Origin: Hesseltinella vesiculosa
Taxonomy: Eukaryota; Mucoromycota; Mucoromycetes; Mucorales; Cunninghamellaceae
Assembly (NCBI GenBank): GCA_002104935.1
Contig: MCGT01000059.1
Coordinates: forward strand, 1 to 64,000
DNA: 64,000 bases
Direction of reading: 5' to 3'
Part shown: positions 21,052 to 31,407 of the stretch, piece after piece
Layout of the letters: the number at the start of each line of letters is the position of its first letter
Numbering within the stretch: position 1 is the first letter of the stretch
Translations under genes and position numbers: made by a program
Notes under the pieces: model-generated
What the model saw: the letters and a program-made list of their open reading frames with translations, nothing else
Database searches by the model: none
Told to the model about the DNA's origin: nothing

Positions 21052-21228
21052 GAACTTGCTACTATGGAAATCCCACGTCGATGCACCCATCCAAGGCTGA
21101 TCTATGCGTTTTTTCTTTTTCAAAGCCTGTGGATTTGGTCCAAACCGTCAGGGCGGGCATTCTTTCGCTGGCCTTTTTCTTTTCGCTTTCATTCATTCTT
21201 CTTTTGGTGCCTGTTTCTAGTCCGTTCA

Positions 21229-22813
21229 ATGGGAGCTCCTTCATCTGTGTTTATTCATCGTATGGGCAAAGAATTGCGTATGTCATATTATCATTCAAAC
21301 AATGTCTTTGATGTTTGCAGCTCACCGTTTTTTCTTGATTTTCTTTTATTTTTTTTTCTTCGATTTACATTTTCACAAAGGTGATCTAGAGCGAGATCCT
21401 CCACCTGGCATTATATGTTATCCTGTGGGTGACGATATGTCCCTCTTGGAAGCATGTAAGTGGTTGCGCTTGTTTGCGTAAAAGAAAGAAAAGCAATGGA
21501 CCTGATCATCTAATGAAACATAGATCTTGATGGGCCCCAGGGGTCTCCTTTTGAGCATGGCAAGTTTCGCCTGGAGATTGTCATGCCGCGCAATTACCCG
21601 TTCGCCCCTCCTCAAATCCGATTCAAGACACCCATCTACCACCCAAATATCGATGACAAAGGCCGGATCTGTGCTGATGTGCTCAAGATTGGGGTTGGAG
21701 GGGCCTGGCGCCCGTCCATGTCCCTGGCCACCACGTTGATCTCCTTGCACACCTTGATGGCTGTACCTAATCCCGAAGACCCTCTGGATGCTGATATCGT
21801 AAAAAATTGCGGAGGATAGCACATAATGGTTGCTTGAGCCACTCACATTTTTTTTGTTACAGGCAAAAGAGTTCCAATTCAACCATCAGCTCTATCACAC
21901 CAAAGCCGTCATGCAAACGAAGCAGTACGCGACAAAGGTAGATTTAGAGAAGAAGCAGGGTAGCAGGGAACGGCACTCACCTGAATGGCATCTTTTTATC
22001 CCTCGGTCTCATGGTTAGATGGGCAGCCACGACTTGGAAATGAAGCCTGTCATCGACGACAAGGAGCCACCAAAGGTCAAACAGGAGGACCCTCTTATTT
22101 TGGAGAAAGTGGAACCCGATCTCAAAAGTCCAATGCCATTGACAGATGGGCCTGACATCGACGACCCATGGACTCTGGATAATCCCGACTTCCTCTTGCC
22201 CTCAACCCGACCCAGTTCTTCGAAACTTTCACTTTCACTCAGCAAAAAACCTCCAGGTTCTTCACAGACCAGAACCCCTTCACCACCTCGCGCCGCCGCA
22301 GCGCCATTGCTCAAGGCCGAGACCACCGACGCTCCTGCATTCCTTGGCCCTACGCAGACCATCTCACACCTGCATAGCCGCTCAGCTTCCGACCATGATA
22401 CCCTCAAAACACTATCTCACAAGCCTTCCACTGAACAGCCTTTGTCCTGTCCGCCTGGATCGGAGGTGGATACAAGCACGGTCGAGAATGGCCTGTCACC
22501 TTCATTCAGTCATACACTGGCGTCCTTTCCATCCACTGCCGCGCCGCCCGTTTCCACTTCTTCACCCATACCATCTTCTTCACCTGTGAGCCCTATGAAT
22601 AGCCATTTTCACGAGCCCATAGACACCCGTAACTCCCCGCACATCAAGTCGGCACTCGGCGGTAGCAGTCCGTCCTCCTTTGACTCCACCAAGAGGTCGA
22701 CCGCTGATGTTACACAGGTCATCCTGCTCGATGATGAAGAAGAGGACGATCTCCTGATCTACCGTCGCAAGAAGCCTAAACTCCTTAGTCTTAGCCTGAA
22801 GAGAACACAGTAG
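21229..22813 (+). CDS. Ubiquitin-conjugating enzyme E2, UBE2T-like, with long disordered tail
   Basis: Five exons (21229-21277, 21381-21455, 21524-21798, 21863-21937, 22019-22813) give 422 residues. The first 158 are a UBC fold of the UBE2T type: ERDPPPGIICY, then PRNYPFAPPQIRFKTPIYHPN, the catalytic Cys 91 in GRICADVLK, GAWRPSMSLATTL, and PNPEDPLDADIAKEF. Animal UBE2T works with the FANCL ligase to monoubiquitinate FANCD2 in crosslink repair. Whether this fungus has that pathway is not shown here. The last 264 residues are Pro/Ser-rich and low in complexity. They end with VILLDDEEEDD, a hydrophobic core followed by acids that fits a SUMO-interaction motif, and then basic KKPK. The tail is far longer than in animal UBE2T. 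Confidence 0.88.
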
Positions 22814-22991
22814 TAAAACCAAAGAATTTGTCCAAACACAGAACGGCGCAGTAACCTTTTCATAACCGCAACCCGTCTTGTCAGCATTTTCTCACCAGCG
22901 GAATTTGGAATCCTAGCCCAGCGGAAAAGGCAAAAACCAGTTTGCCCCTTTTCTTTCTTTTTTTTTTTTCATTAAGTTGTGATCTTTAGCC

Positions 22992-24104
22992 ATGTCTATA
23001 CCTGTATTTGAATGTTTCGAAGCTCATCTGCATCCTTCGGGAGTGTTTGAGTTTGTGATAAATCGGCCCCGTGTGTACAATGTGTTGAACCCTCTGGCCT
23101 ACCAGGTAAGAAGATTGGTGTCAATGGCTTGCTGTCAATGCTCATGGCCATGCTTTGCTTTTGTTTTTTTTTTTACGATTTGTTTAAAATAAGGAATGGT
23201 TGCAAGCATTGGAATGGGCAGCTACAGATGAGCGTGTCAGAGTGTTTGTGATGACCGGTAAGGGTGTTTACTACTGTGCTGGCACAGAACTGGCCCGTCC
23301 CAAAGTAGACAACGACCGCCCCCGCCGCAATGTCACCGAGTAAGGTTCTTCCATACAGCAAAGCGCCCAGAGACGCTCATCGTTCTTTTCTTTTAAAACA
23401 TTAGACAGGTGGTGCATGCTTTGATCGATTTCCCCAAGCTTCTCGTGGCAGCCATCAATGGCCCTGCGTATGGCATTTCTGTCACAACCCTGGGACTGTT
23501 TGATATCATCTATGCCTCCCCCGACGCTACTTTCACCACTCCATTTATGAAGCTAGGTTTCTGTGCTGAAGGATGCTCTTCCTATACTTTTCCCAGGTAT
23601 GTTCCCAATGTGTGGGTTTGTTCCACAAGAAAACGAACCTAGGCGACCTAACCTCCTTTTGCTTCTTATAGACTGATGGGTTTCAGCCGGGCGAACGAAA
23701 TGCTATTGCTTGGACAGACAATATCTGTGGATGAGATGGTGCAGTGTGGCTTTGTGAGCCGTATGTTTTCCAAGGAACTGTTACGTGACAAAGTGTTGGC
23801 TCTGGCTACGGATGCGGCCCACTTCTCGCCTGAGGCACTCAAGGTCACACGCGAACTAATCCGTGGAGCTGACCGGGCATTTCTGCACAATGTCAATACT
23901 GAAGAATTCCGCAACTTACATCAGCGTGTCCAATCACCCGAATCCGTGGCAGCTCTGAATGCTTTTGTTGGCAAGTCGCTGGAAGGAAAAGAAATAGGGT
24001 GATGCTGACCTTACTAACATGACCTCTTTTTTTATTGTGGTTTTGTTGTAGATGCGGCCGAGGCGCGTCGTGCTGCCAAACGAAAGATGCAGAACAAGCT
24101 GTGA
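22992..24104 (+). CDS. Enoyl-CoA hydratase/isomerase family protein, probable peroxisomal enoyl-CoA isomerase
   Basis: Five exons (22992-23105, 23194-23339, 23405-23596, 23672-23970, 24052-24104) give 267 residues. The crotonase fold is clear. [17 protein letters not shown] holds the first oxyanion segment, [19 protein letters not shown] the second, and [17 protein letters not shown] carries the conserved acidic position of Eci/ECI2-type isomerases. These move the double bond of unsaturated acyl-CoAs so that beta-oxidation can proceed. The C-terminus is NKL, a variant of the SKL peroxisome signal. The fourth intron must begin with GC (GCAAGT) to keep the frame, a known minor class of splice site. 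Confidence 0.87.
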
Positions 24105-24468
24105 TAGGCTATTTTGCATTGTGTACTTTTTAAAATAAAAACGTCTTTTTTGGCCACTCTTCCTTTTGACGATCCGTGTTTTTATTTTTCCCAATGCATC
24201 CACCCCGTACATGCCAGCCAATGGCGTGGGCGGCTCCCTGGACCCCTCCTTTTAAGTCTGTTTGAGCTCGACGTTTTTTCCCTCCGTGCAAGACCTCCTG
24301 GCAGGTTGAAGGCGCTGGAAGAGGATCCTTACTGCCCTGCTTCTGACGGAGTCTCCTTTAAAAAGCGGAGGGTGTATAAAAACGAGAAGCCGTGTCCTTT
24401 TTTTTTTTTTTTTTCTATCTCTTGGAGAACACTCTTACACATTCAAAAAAAAGTTTTTATAAACAGGC

Positions 24469-25185
24469 ATGAAATCACCACTGTATCAATTGCTTGGCCT
24501 GATGATGATTGCTGGGATATGGGCTCAAGGGGAGGCTAGCCCGTCGGTCTCAGCCGTAGCATCAGGCGCTTCGTCTGCTGGTGAAGCTTTGTCTGCAGTA
24601 GCAACAGCCTCGTCACTGACACCGTCAGCAAGTGCTTCGAGTACACCTGTGCCAATGCCAGACCCCTTACCACCCACCGGCACCTCGCCTACGTGCTCTG
24701 ATCAGGTGGTGTAAGTCCATTGGTAATCTAATGGGCGTAGCTCACCGTTCTTCATTTCGGGCAGGTTCGACCAGTGTTTGAGAAACCAAGATAATTATGT
24801 GAAGCGATGTGTGTCGGATGGTAAGTGATGATGATCCTTTTTGATGTTGTACCGCATGAATCGGACTTTTTTTTGACCGCTCCTTTTCTTGTTGTGATAG
24901 ATTATGCATGTCTTTGCAGGGTAAGGAGTGTGACAAAGAAGAATCCGTGTAGCTGTCCCTATTTTTTTTAAGCAACAACAAAGAAAACAACATTCGATTA
25001 GCCCGTCCAAGACGTTTACAATTTTTTTTTTTCATTTCAGTGGCAGCAATCCAAGGTGTCGTGTTATGATAATTGTCCTCTGGATGTCGGCAAGGAGTTG
25101 GAGGTGGGCAAGGCGACACATTACTGCTCTCAGCCAGGTGCTAACATGTAAACCGCGCATAAAATGGATGCTTTCATGGGCCTTA

Positions 25186-25222
<37 letters not shown>

Positions 25223-25393
25223 AGCACAACGGCGGTTCCAAGCTGGGCCCTTCCAACGTCGATTTCCGCAAGTGCTTCGATCGCTTCACCTTCCGCCACT
25301 GCTAATCCTAAATCCAGCGCTTCGGTCATGTACGAGGTACCTCCGTTCTTCTCCACACTGGCCATTGTCCTTTTGTTGGTGCATTGGATGTAG
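24469..25393 (+). CDS. Secreted Cys-rich protein, probably GPI-anchored (197 aa)
   Basis: Five exons (24469-24710, 24765-24820, 24901-24920, 25041-25147, 25225-25393) were chosen to keep one frame. The N-terminus is a signal peptide (LYQLLGLMMIAGIWAQG). A Ser/Ala/Thr-rich stretch follows, likely O-glycosylated. Then comes a compact domain with eight cysteines, including FDQCLRNQ, YACLCRWQQ and CYDNCPLDVG. A second Ser/Ala-rich stretch and a hydrophobic end (STLAIVLLLVHWM) fit a GPI-anchor signal. The Cys domain recalls fungal wall or surface modules, but I cannot name its family. The last intron has a run of 33 T before the acceptor. Confidence 0.7.
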
Positions 25394-25762
25394 CCAGTTT
25401 TTACCCCCTTTCCTTTGTTCTCCCCCTCCTCATCCTAATGAAAGTCATCGTGTATTGGCTCTGTTCTGTCTTGGTGACACAGGCCGTCTAGGCTTGTGTC
25501 CTTTTCTCTGGGAAGCTCGACAAGCAGTGTCTGGCGGTTCAGGAAGCATGATACTTTTTATTCTTCTTTATTTATGATGGGTGAAAAGAAACGGGTATGA
25601 AAAAGAGGGGGAAATGGAGAGAAAAAGGAGGGGTGGCCAGGGGTGATAGCTAGAGTGGGGTATGAAAGATCATAAAAATGAATCCAAGTACATTGCAAAA
25701 AAAGGGCAAAGGGAAGGGGCATGCTATGCAACATAAAGCTGGTCACAATACAAAGGAAGCCA

Positions 25763-27449
25763 TTAGGAATAACGTTGATCACTTGAGTTGGAAGTAAGAA
25801 GCGGAGAGGTGCAGGTGGATGAGGAAGGAGATGCATCGAGAGGTGATCGGTCGATAATCACCTGGGGTGGTCGTGAGTCTGCAGAGTCATCGTGTCGTCG
25901 GTTGGAAGTGATCAAAAACACGCCCAGGAATTCAATTAAACAGCCAAAGATGAACCTTATTTCAACGGGTGAGGATTGCCATCTATTCTCTTCGCCTCTG
26001 GGACTTACTTGATTAGGTGTTCGGCGTCATCGTCATCAAAATCACGGTAAACAATAGCACTGGCAACGATGGCAGCAATGGTAAACAGAACAAATTGGGT
26101 CGGGATCACAGCCACACCATCAAAGAACTGCAGTGCTCGATTTAGATATTTGATTTGCATGACGGCGGTGGAGATCAAAACCAAAAGCAAAATATAAGAG
26201 ATCGGGTACCTGTCGAGGGAAAAAGAGCAAAAAATAAGCCATCTTTCGGAACAGGTGCAAACAAAAAATAGTCCGTACGTGAAGAGCTTATAGAGTGTCA
26301 AATTGGCCATGGAGGACAAGCCTTTGGTTGCCAAGACCGTGTAACCACCATAAAGGGCAACTATGCCAAGGTCAACGAGGATCGAGCGAGAACCATAGGT
26401 AGGCGACAGTAGCGAGAGCGCTATAATCAGCACCAAGGTCACAATGTAAAAAATGAATGAGCGTGGATGCGTCAATGCAGCCATGAGCAGCTCAGGCGAC
26501 AACTACAGATCATAAGAAAGAAAAAAAACTATCAGACCACCGCCTTATTCCTGCTTGCTTCACCTTGATGTCATGTGTCTTTGAGCCCCAGACCACGGAA
26601 GCTGCCCCAGAGACAGCAAAGAGAACGCCAAAGAGATCCCGGAGTCGAAACTGCTCGTTCAATAAACAGGGTGCAAGAATAGCATTGGATACCAGTGTGA
26701 CGGTTCCCAATGGGGCGATCGTTGAAGCTGGTGCAAAGCCGTAAGCTAACCCCGCCCCCAAATAAAGATGCAGTGAGAAAAAAAAAAAAAAAAGAATAGG
26801 CTATCTTGTTTACCCATGAAGTTGCCAGCTTCGCCAGCCACCATTAGCAGGATACCTAACCACCAAGTCTTGGAGTGCAAGTAGCCGAGTTCTTTTTTTT
26901 GTGGCTGTTGGTAATCAAAAGGCAGGAAGGTGTTTTCGTCGCCGGATGAGTCGGTTATCGGTAATGGGGAATAGATGCGTTTTTCATGGTGTTCGGCCGA
27001 GAGTTGATTGTGCTACGTAAGAAAAAGGTAAGAAAGATTTGCTCATCCAAAAAGAACTCATGTCACCGGCTTACTGCTAGTTTTTGGATATTGAGGGCAA
27101 AAGAAATCAGTACCTGAGCAAGGGGGAAAAGGCGTTAAATAACCAGAACGGTGTTTAGACCAGGCAGAAGCTTACATTGCCAGAGATAGATAGCAGGATG
27201 CCAATAAGACTTTCTGTCTCAACAAGTCTTCCACCAGATAGAAACATGAATGTGACAAGGCAAGAAAGAGGAAACAAAAAAAGGGAGAAAAAAAAAAAAA
27301 AGCGTTTCGGTTCCCTTTTTTGTATTGGCGCCTCTGAAAGCCATAGGCCGATCTCTCCGGTTTGCCCGCAAAAAAAGACAAACATCCCCACGTAGGCTCA
27401 CCACGTCACTTTTATGATGCAGGGATCCGTGGGGTAAGGCGATAGCCAT
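25763..27449 (-). CDS. NIPA-family magnesium transporter
   Basis: This is a multi-exon gene with start ATG at 27449 and stop TAA at 25763-25765. NIPA proteins are multi-pass membrane carriers linked to Mg2+ uptake and belong to the drug/metabolite transporter fold. Visible signatures are LIGILLSISGN, LHSKTWWLGILLMVAGEAGN, YGFAPASTIAPLGTVTLVSN, YGGYTVLATKGLSSM and FIFGCLIEFLGVFLITS. About eight to nine hydrophobic helices follow each other. A loop facing one side carries many charged residues (EHHEKRIY, SSGDEN). The last exon adds a hydrophilic tail of about 45 residues. Exon 2 is short and its acceptor (TTGAG) is weak, so the first 30 residues are less certain than the rest. Confidence 0.85.
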
Positions 27450-27654
27450 GGCTAGAAAATTAAATTCAATATCAAGGAAGGAGGCGAAAAAAAAAAAAAC
27501 GTTTTTTCGTTTTTTGATGCCTTTGTCCCACCTTAAAAATGAAAGATCTGGGCTCCTTTTTCTTGCTCTTCTTTTTCATATTTTGTCTTTTTTTTTTTTT
27601 GTTCTATTTATACATTCCTTTTTATTACATTCATTTCACCATTAACCTTATGAC

Positions 27655-28476
27655 ATGATGTTGGATACAACTATGTCGCCTCCTCCCAGGTCACCCTTGC
27701 CTCCCACTGTCGACGACGTCCAAGCTCAGCTGAAACAACAGGAACAACTTGCTCAGCATACCATCACTCATTATATGACCGAACTTGCTAAATCACAAGC
27801 TCATGTGCGTCAGCTGCAGTCCTTGGTCGATCATCAGGAAGCCTTGATTCTTGCTCTTACCAAACAACAAGAACTCCAAGCGCAGGCTCTGCAGGCAGTG
27901 CCTCCCCCCGCCCTCAGCCAGGACCCTCCGACCATCGAATCCTTGGGCCGTGCCAAAGAAGACCTCGCCGCTTCGATCGACACCCTTGGCGCCAATATCA
28001 ACCTGCACCAAGCCAACATGGCCATGATCATGATGATCTCTACCGAGACCCAGGACTATGTCGAGCACCATCGCGCCTTGACTCAACGACACATCCATCT
28101 ATTGCAGGATGAGCTATCCCGCAGAGATGCCTTGCTGGCCCAGTATGGCCTGACCAACTCCGTCTCCACCGAAGATATGCTATCGCTACCATCCCTTGCC
28201 TCCATCAAACATGCCTCCTCTTCCTCCTCCTCCTCCACTACCTCGTCCATCACCACCCCTTCTCATCACCCATCCACCTTTTCGCCTCCATCTTCACCTC
28301 ATCACCCCCCACCTCACCTCCAGCATCTTCCTCCCTCTGCCCTCTCTGCCTATCCTCCTCCTGAAGCCATCATTGACCTAGGCGTCTCAGCCTACATTGA
28401 CCGTATGAACCCACCAACCTATTCCAGTAAACCGTTTTGGAAAACAATGAAGAAAAAATGGCGTTCTCCGTCTTAA
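27655..28476 (+). CDS. Hypothetical coiled-coil protein (273 aa)
   Basis: This is a single-exon frame with ATG at 27655 (a second ATG follows directly). A TATA-like TATTTATAC lies about 50 bases upstream, and a run of overlapping AATAAA signals lies downstream near 28540. Residues 20-80 and 100-170 are rich in Gln, Leu and Ala with heptad-like spacing and are probably coiled coil. Residues 185-240 are a Ser/Pro/His low-complexity stretch. The end is basic (KPFWKTMKKKWR). I recognise no family and can assign no function. Confidence 0.7.
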   Translation: MMLDTTMSPPPRSPLPPTVDDVQAQLKQQEQLAQHTITHYMTELAKSQAHVRQLQSLVDHQEALILALTKQQELQAQALQAVPPPALSQDPPTIESLGRAKEDLAASIDTLGANINLHQANMAMIMMISTETQDYVEHHRALTQRHIHLLQDELSRRDALLAQYGLTNSVSTEDMLSLPSLASIKHASSSSSSSTTSSITTPSHHPSTFSPPSSPHHPPPHLQHLPPSALSAYPPPEAIIDLGVSAYIDRMNPPTYSSKPFWKTMKKKWRSPS

Positions 28477-28538
28477 CCACCCCCTTCATTTTGCAATCCT
28501 TTTTTTTTCAATCCTGCCCATCCCCCGCATAGACCCGA

Positions 28539-28556
28539 ATAAAATAAAATAAAATA
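28539..28556 (+). terminator. Cluster of overlapping poly(A) signals
   Basis: AATAAA units repeat in tandem (AATAAAATAAAATAAAATAAA type) about 65 bases after the stop of the coiled-coil gene. Confidence 0.6.
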
Positions 28557-28593
28557 AAAAAAAAGTTTACTTTAACCTGCCTGAAGGACGAGT

Positions 28594-30025
28594 CTACATG
28601 GCCAATTCTTTTGCTTTTCGGTCCCGTTCACACTGACAAGGGCTGGAGGTCGACCGTTGACATTCGTGGCAGCAAAAACACTGACCGGGTTGGAAACAGC
28701 TGTCACAGACCAAGACCAGTAAATGACACATGGGTGTATCACATTTGCGGTACTTATCCCACGGTTGACGGCAGGCTTGGCAATGGCTGATCACACCCAG
28801 TGATGGGGGCCCAAGGCGTTGTCTTGCATCAAACACATAATTCTTGCCCTGCCACAATGGGTCCTGGATCTCCGGCTGAGTCTCAATCCAGTTCAAGTAT
28901 TCATGAATCCCACCCTCCAGCATGTATACTTTGGTGTCCTCCGACAGGGCTGAGCGTAGGTAGGCTGTTGCCTTTTCACACCGGATGCCACTGATTTTTT
29001 TTTTTTTTTGAAAAAAAAAATAGGAGGTAAGACAAAGGGGTCCAGGGCGATCCATTTCTTTTGGTTTCCCATGTGGTCGACTTACCCAGTACAATAGGTC
29101 AAGATAGTCTTCCCATTCCAATCAGCGCGATGGCGATCGGTAAAGGAAGGAAAGACACTGAATTTGCGGATGGCTGGAGTGACGGCGCCTTTGAACCGAC
29201 CGATCTTACTTTCATAATAGTTGCGGGTATCCAGAAGCAAAAGATCGTCATGGTCTTGACCGGCGGTGATCATCGTATGGAACTGTTGGGGAGAGAGCTT
29301 ATGAGTTGAGTGGCCGGTGGCAGATGACTGTAGCACGTTGGCAAGAGTGATGGAAGGCTGGCCAAGCGGGCAGATCTCGTCCACCCATTTGATGGACAAG
29401 CTATCAAAGACATGCCGGCAGCCGATCGAGGGTTTGAAAAAGCTGTCGCGCGATCGTGTTTTCCATGTCAGTTGCTGTGTGCATTCGTACCAGGTCATGT
29501 AAGATTCAATGTTCGATGATGAGCCTGCCAGGGTCGCATTGACGCCTTCGTGACTGATGCGTACTTTGCCAGTTAAATCCCATCCGGCTGGTCCACAGAA
29601 CTTCCCATGCTGTTCCGCCAGGCGGTTGGGATCGTCTATTTTTGTGTATTGGTAAAATAAGATCACCCGCGATTGCTCTGGGTCGCAGGCACAAGTCAAA
29701 TCAATCGCATCGGACGAGCCCTGACACAGCCAAAAAAATCATCGATCAGACCAAGGATTGATGTCGGGCCACCTACCTTTTCAACACGACGTCCGTAGAG
29801 GTTTTGATTAGAAGGGACTGATTGGGTATCATGGAGGTCATGTTGGGCAGCCAGCTGCTGTTCGAGCTGCAGGAGATCTTGAGGGTGGTGTTGGTGAATG
29901 TGTCGCCCAAGGGACGCTTTGCTGTCATACAATGTACCACAGCATTTCCATTGATCAGGTTGGGTTCTCTTGTCATAACAAAATTGCCGTAGTGCCTGTC
30001 GCTTCCATTTACGAGCTGGTAGCAT
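28594..30025 (-). CDS. Rhodanese-domain protein of the TrhO/TSTD2 type
   Basis: Three main exons run from ATG 30025 to TAG 28594-28596. The N-terminus has a C2H2-like finger (KCCGTLYDSKASLGRHIHQH). It is followed by the acylphosphatase-like domain of the YceA/TrhO family (VILFYQYTKIDDP, GKVRISHEGVNATLAG) and a rhodanese domain with DDLLLLDTRNYYESKIGRF and the active-site loop TYCTGGIRCEKA. A Cys-rich tail follows (HCQACRQPWDKYRKC, CDSCFQPGQCFCCHEC) that could bind zinc. Bacterial TrhO hydroxylates uridine 34 of tRNA. The animal relative is TSTD2. The eukaryotic role is not established, so the activity here is inferred. An intron falls inside the active-site loop, between TG and GIRC. Confidence 0.85.
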
Positions 30026-30444
30026 GATTTTGGGACAAAGTGACAAAAAAAAAAAAAAAAAAAAAACCAGGGCAAAACAGTAGGTAGATTGAAACGCCGC
30101 CCAACTCTCTGGTCGCTGGTGGAGAAAAACTCCATCTGGCAGGCCAATTTATTTTTTTTCTTCTTTCTCTTTTTTCCACACAACGGTAAGGTACGTCGAG
30201 CTATCCATCCATCCATCCGTCTAGAGAAGTCCTCTATCTTTTTAGACTATCCTGATGATCATCAGCACATCCATCCATCCGTATTAAACTAATGTATTTC
30301 TTTTTCTTCTTCGTCTTTAGTAGGACCATCGTTTTTTTTTGTACATTTAGACCAACACTTCCACGGTCATCGTACACTTTTTAACACCAACAATGAACCC
30401 TCCGAAACTCATTGTTTTTTTTCATTGTGCTTTCTCTAGATAAT
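30026..30444. other. Divergent promoter region, TSTD2-like and eS10 genes
   Basis: No gene is seen. It contains CCAT repeats (about 30203-30218 and 30268-30280), long T- and A-runs, and the 5' ends of both flanking genes. Confidence 0.4.
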
Positions 30445-31132
30445 ATGCTTATTTCCAAGGAAAACCGAAAGGCTATTTACGAATCCCTCTTCAAGGGTAA
30501 GTGCCAAAGCCGTCGTCGACATGTTTCCTTGCGAGAGATTCACCTTTTTTTTCATGTGATAGATGGTGCCCTCGTTGCCGCCAAGGACTTCAACCTTCCC
30601 AAGCACCCTGAAATTGATGTTCCTAACTTGGAAGTGATCAAGGCTATGCAATCGTTGACCTCCAAGGGTTATGTCAAGACTCAATTCTCCTGGCAATACT
30701 ATTACTACACCTTGACTGATGAAGGTATCAACTATCTCCGTGAATGTAAGTTTATTTTGTAGATCTCTTCTTTCCTACTCACACTTCTCTAGTCCTTCAC
30801 TTGCCTGCTGAAATTGTGCCCGCCACCATGAAGAAGGCTGCCCGTCCCGCCGCTCCTCGTCGTGCTTGTAAGTTTTTTCAATTTCTTTTTGTCGGCATCC
30901 AATTCTTACCAACATACTTCTTTTCTCCATAGTCGGTGACCGTGAAGGTCCCCGTGGCCCCCGTGGTGACCGTGATGACTACCGCCGCAAGGAAGGTGCT
31001 TCCGGTGATTTCAAGCCTGAATTCCGTGGTGGATTCGGTAAGGTTTTCTTGGGGGGGCTGGACGATCTGGGTTCTGACTCTTTTTTTTTTTTTTTTTTTT
31101 TTTTGCCTCTAGGCCGTGGTCGTCGCGAATAA
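30445..31132 (+). CDS. RPS10: 40S ribosomal protein eS10
   Basis: This is a multi-exon gene from ATG 30445 to TAA 31130-31132. The product is a component of the small ribosomal subunit. It begins [17 protein letters not shown], close to the MLxPKxNRxxIYExLF start of eS10 proteins, followed by [55 protein letters not shown] and [14 protein letters not shown]. The tail is the expected Arg/Gly-rich extension ending GRGRRE. At least four introns are short, and the last has a T-run of more than 20. Confidence 0.95.
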
Positions 31133-31407
31133 ACGTGCGTTGTAGTATTTCTTTACTGAACTTTTTTTTTGACAAAAAATTAAAGGAAAAAACTCATTTA
31201 CAAAACAAACAAGCATTTTTTTTTTTGGAGGGGAAACCTGAGGCAAAAGATCACCTGTTTTGGTCAATTTTGCCTTGATGTTTGGACACAACATGCATGC
31301 ATGGAATGCTCAGAATGTTCAATATGAGAATTTTTTTTTTTTTTGTCAACATGGAAAGCGAAAGGAGAAACGTATGGGTATCATAGTAAGAAAAAATATG
31401 GAATCTA
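31133..31407. other. Convergent 3' gap, eS10 and MFS genes
   Basis: No gene is seen in these 275 bases. Several T- and A-runs are present, including an AAATTAAA stretch after the eS10 stop. Confidence 0.35.

Noticed and set aside
25788..26012. Plus-strand frame opposite the last NIPA exon
   Set aside because: It is a shadow of the NIPA tail exon and has no domain.
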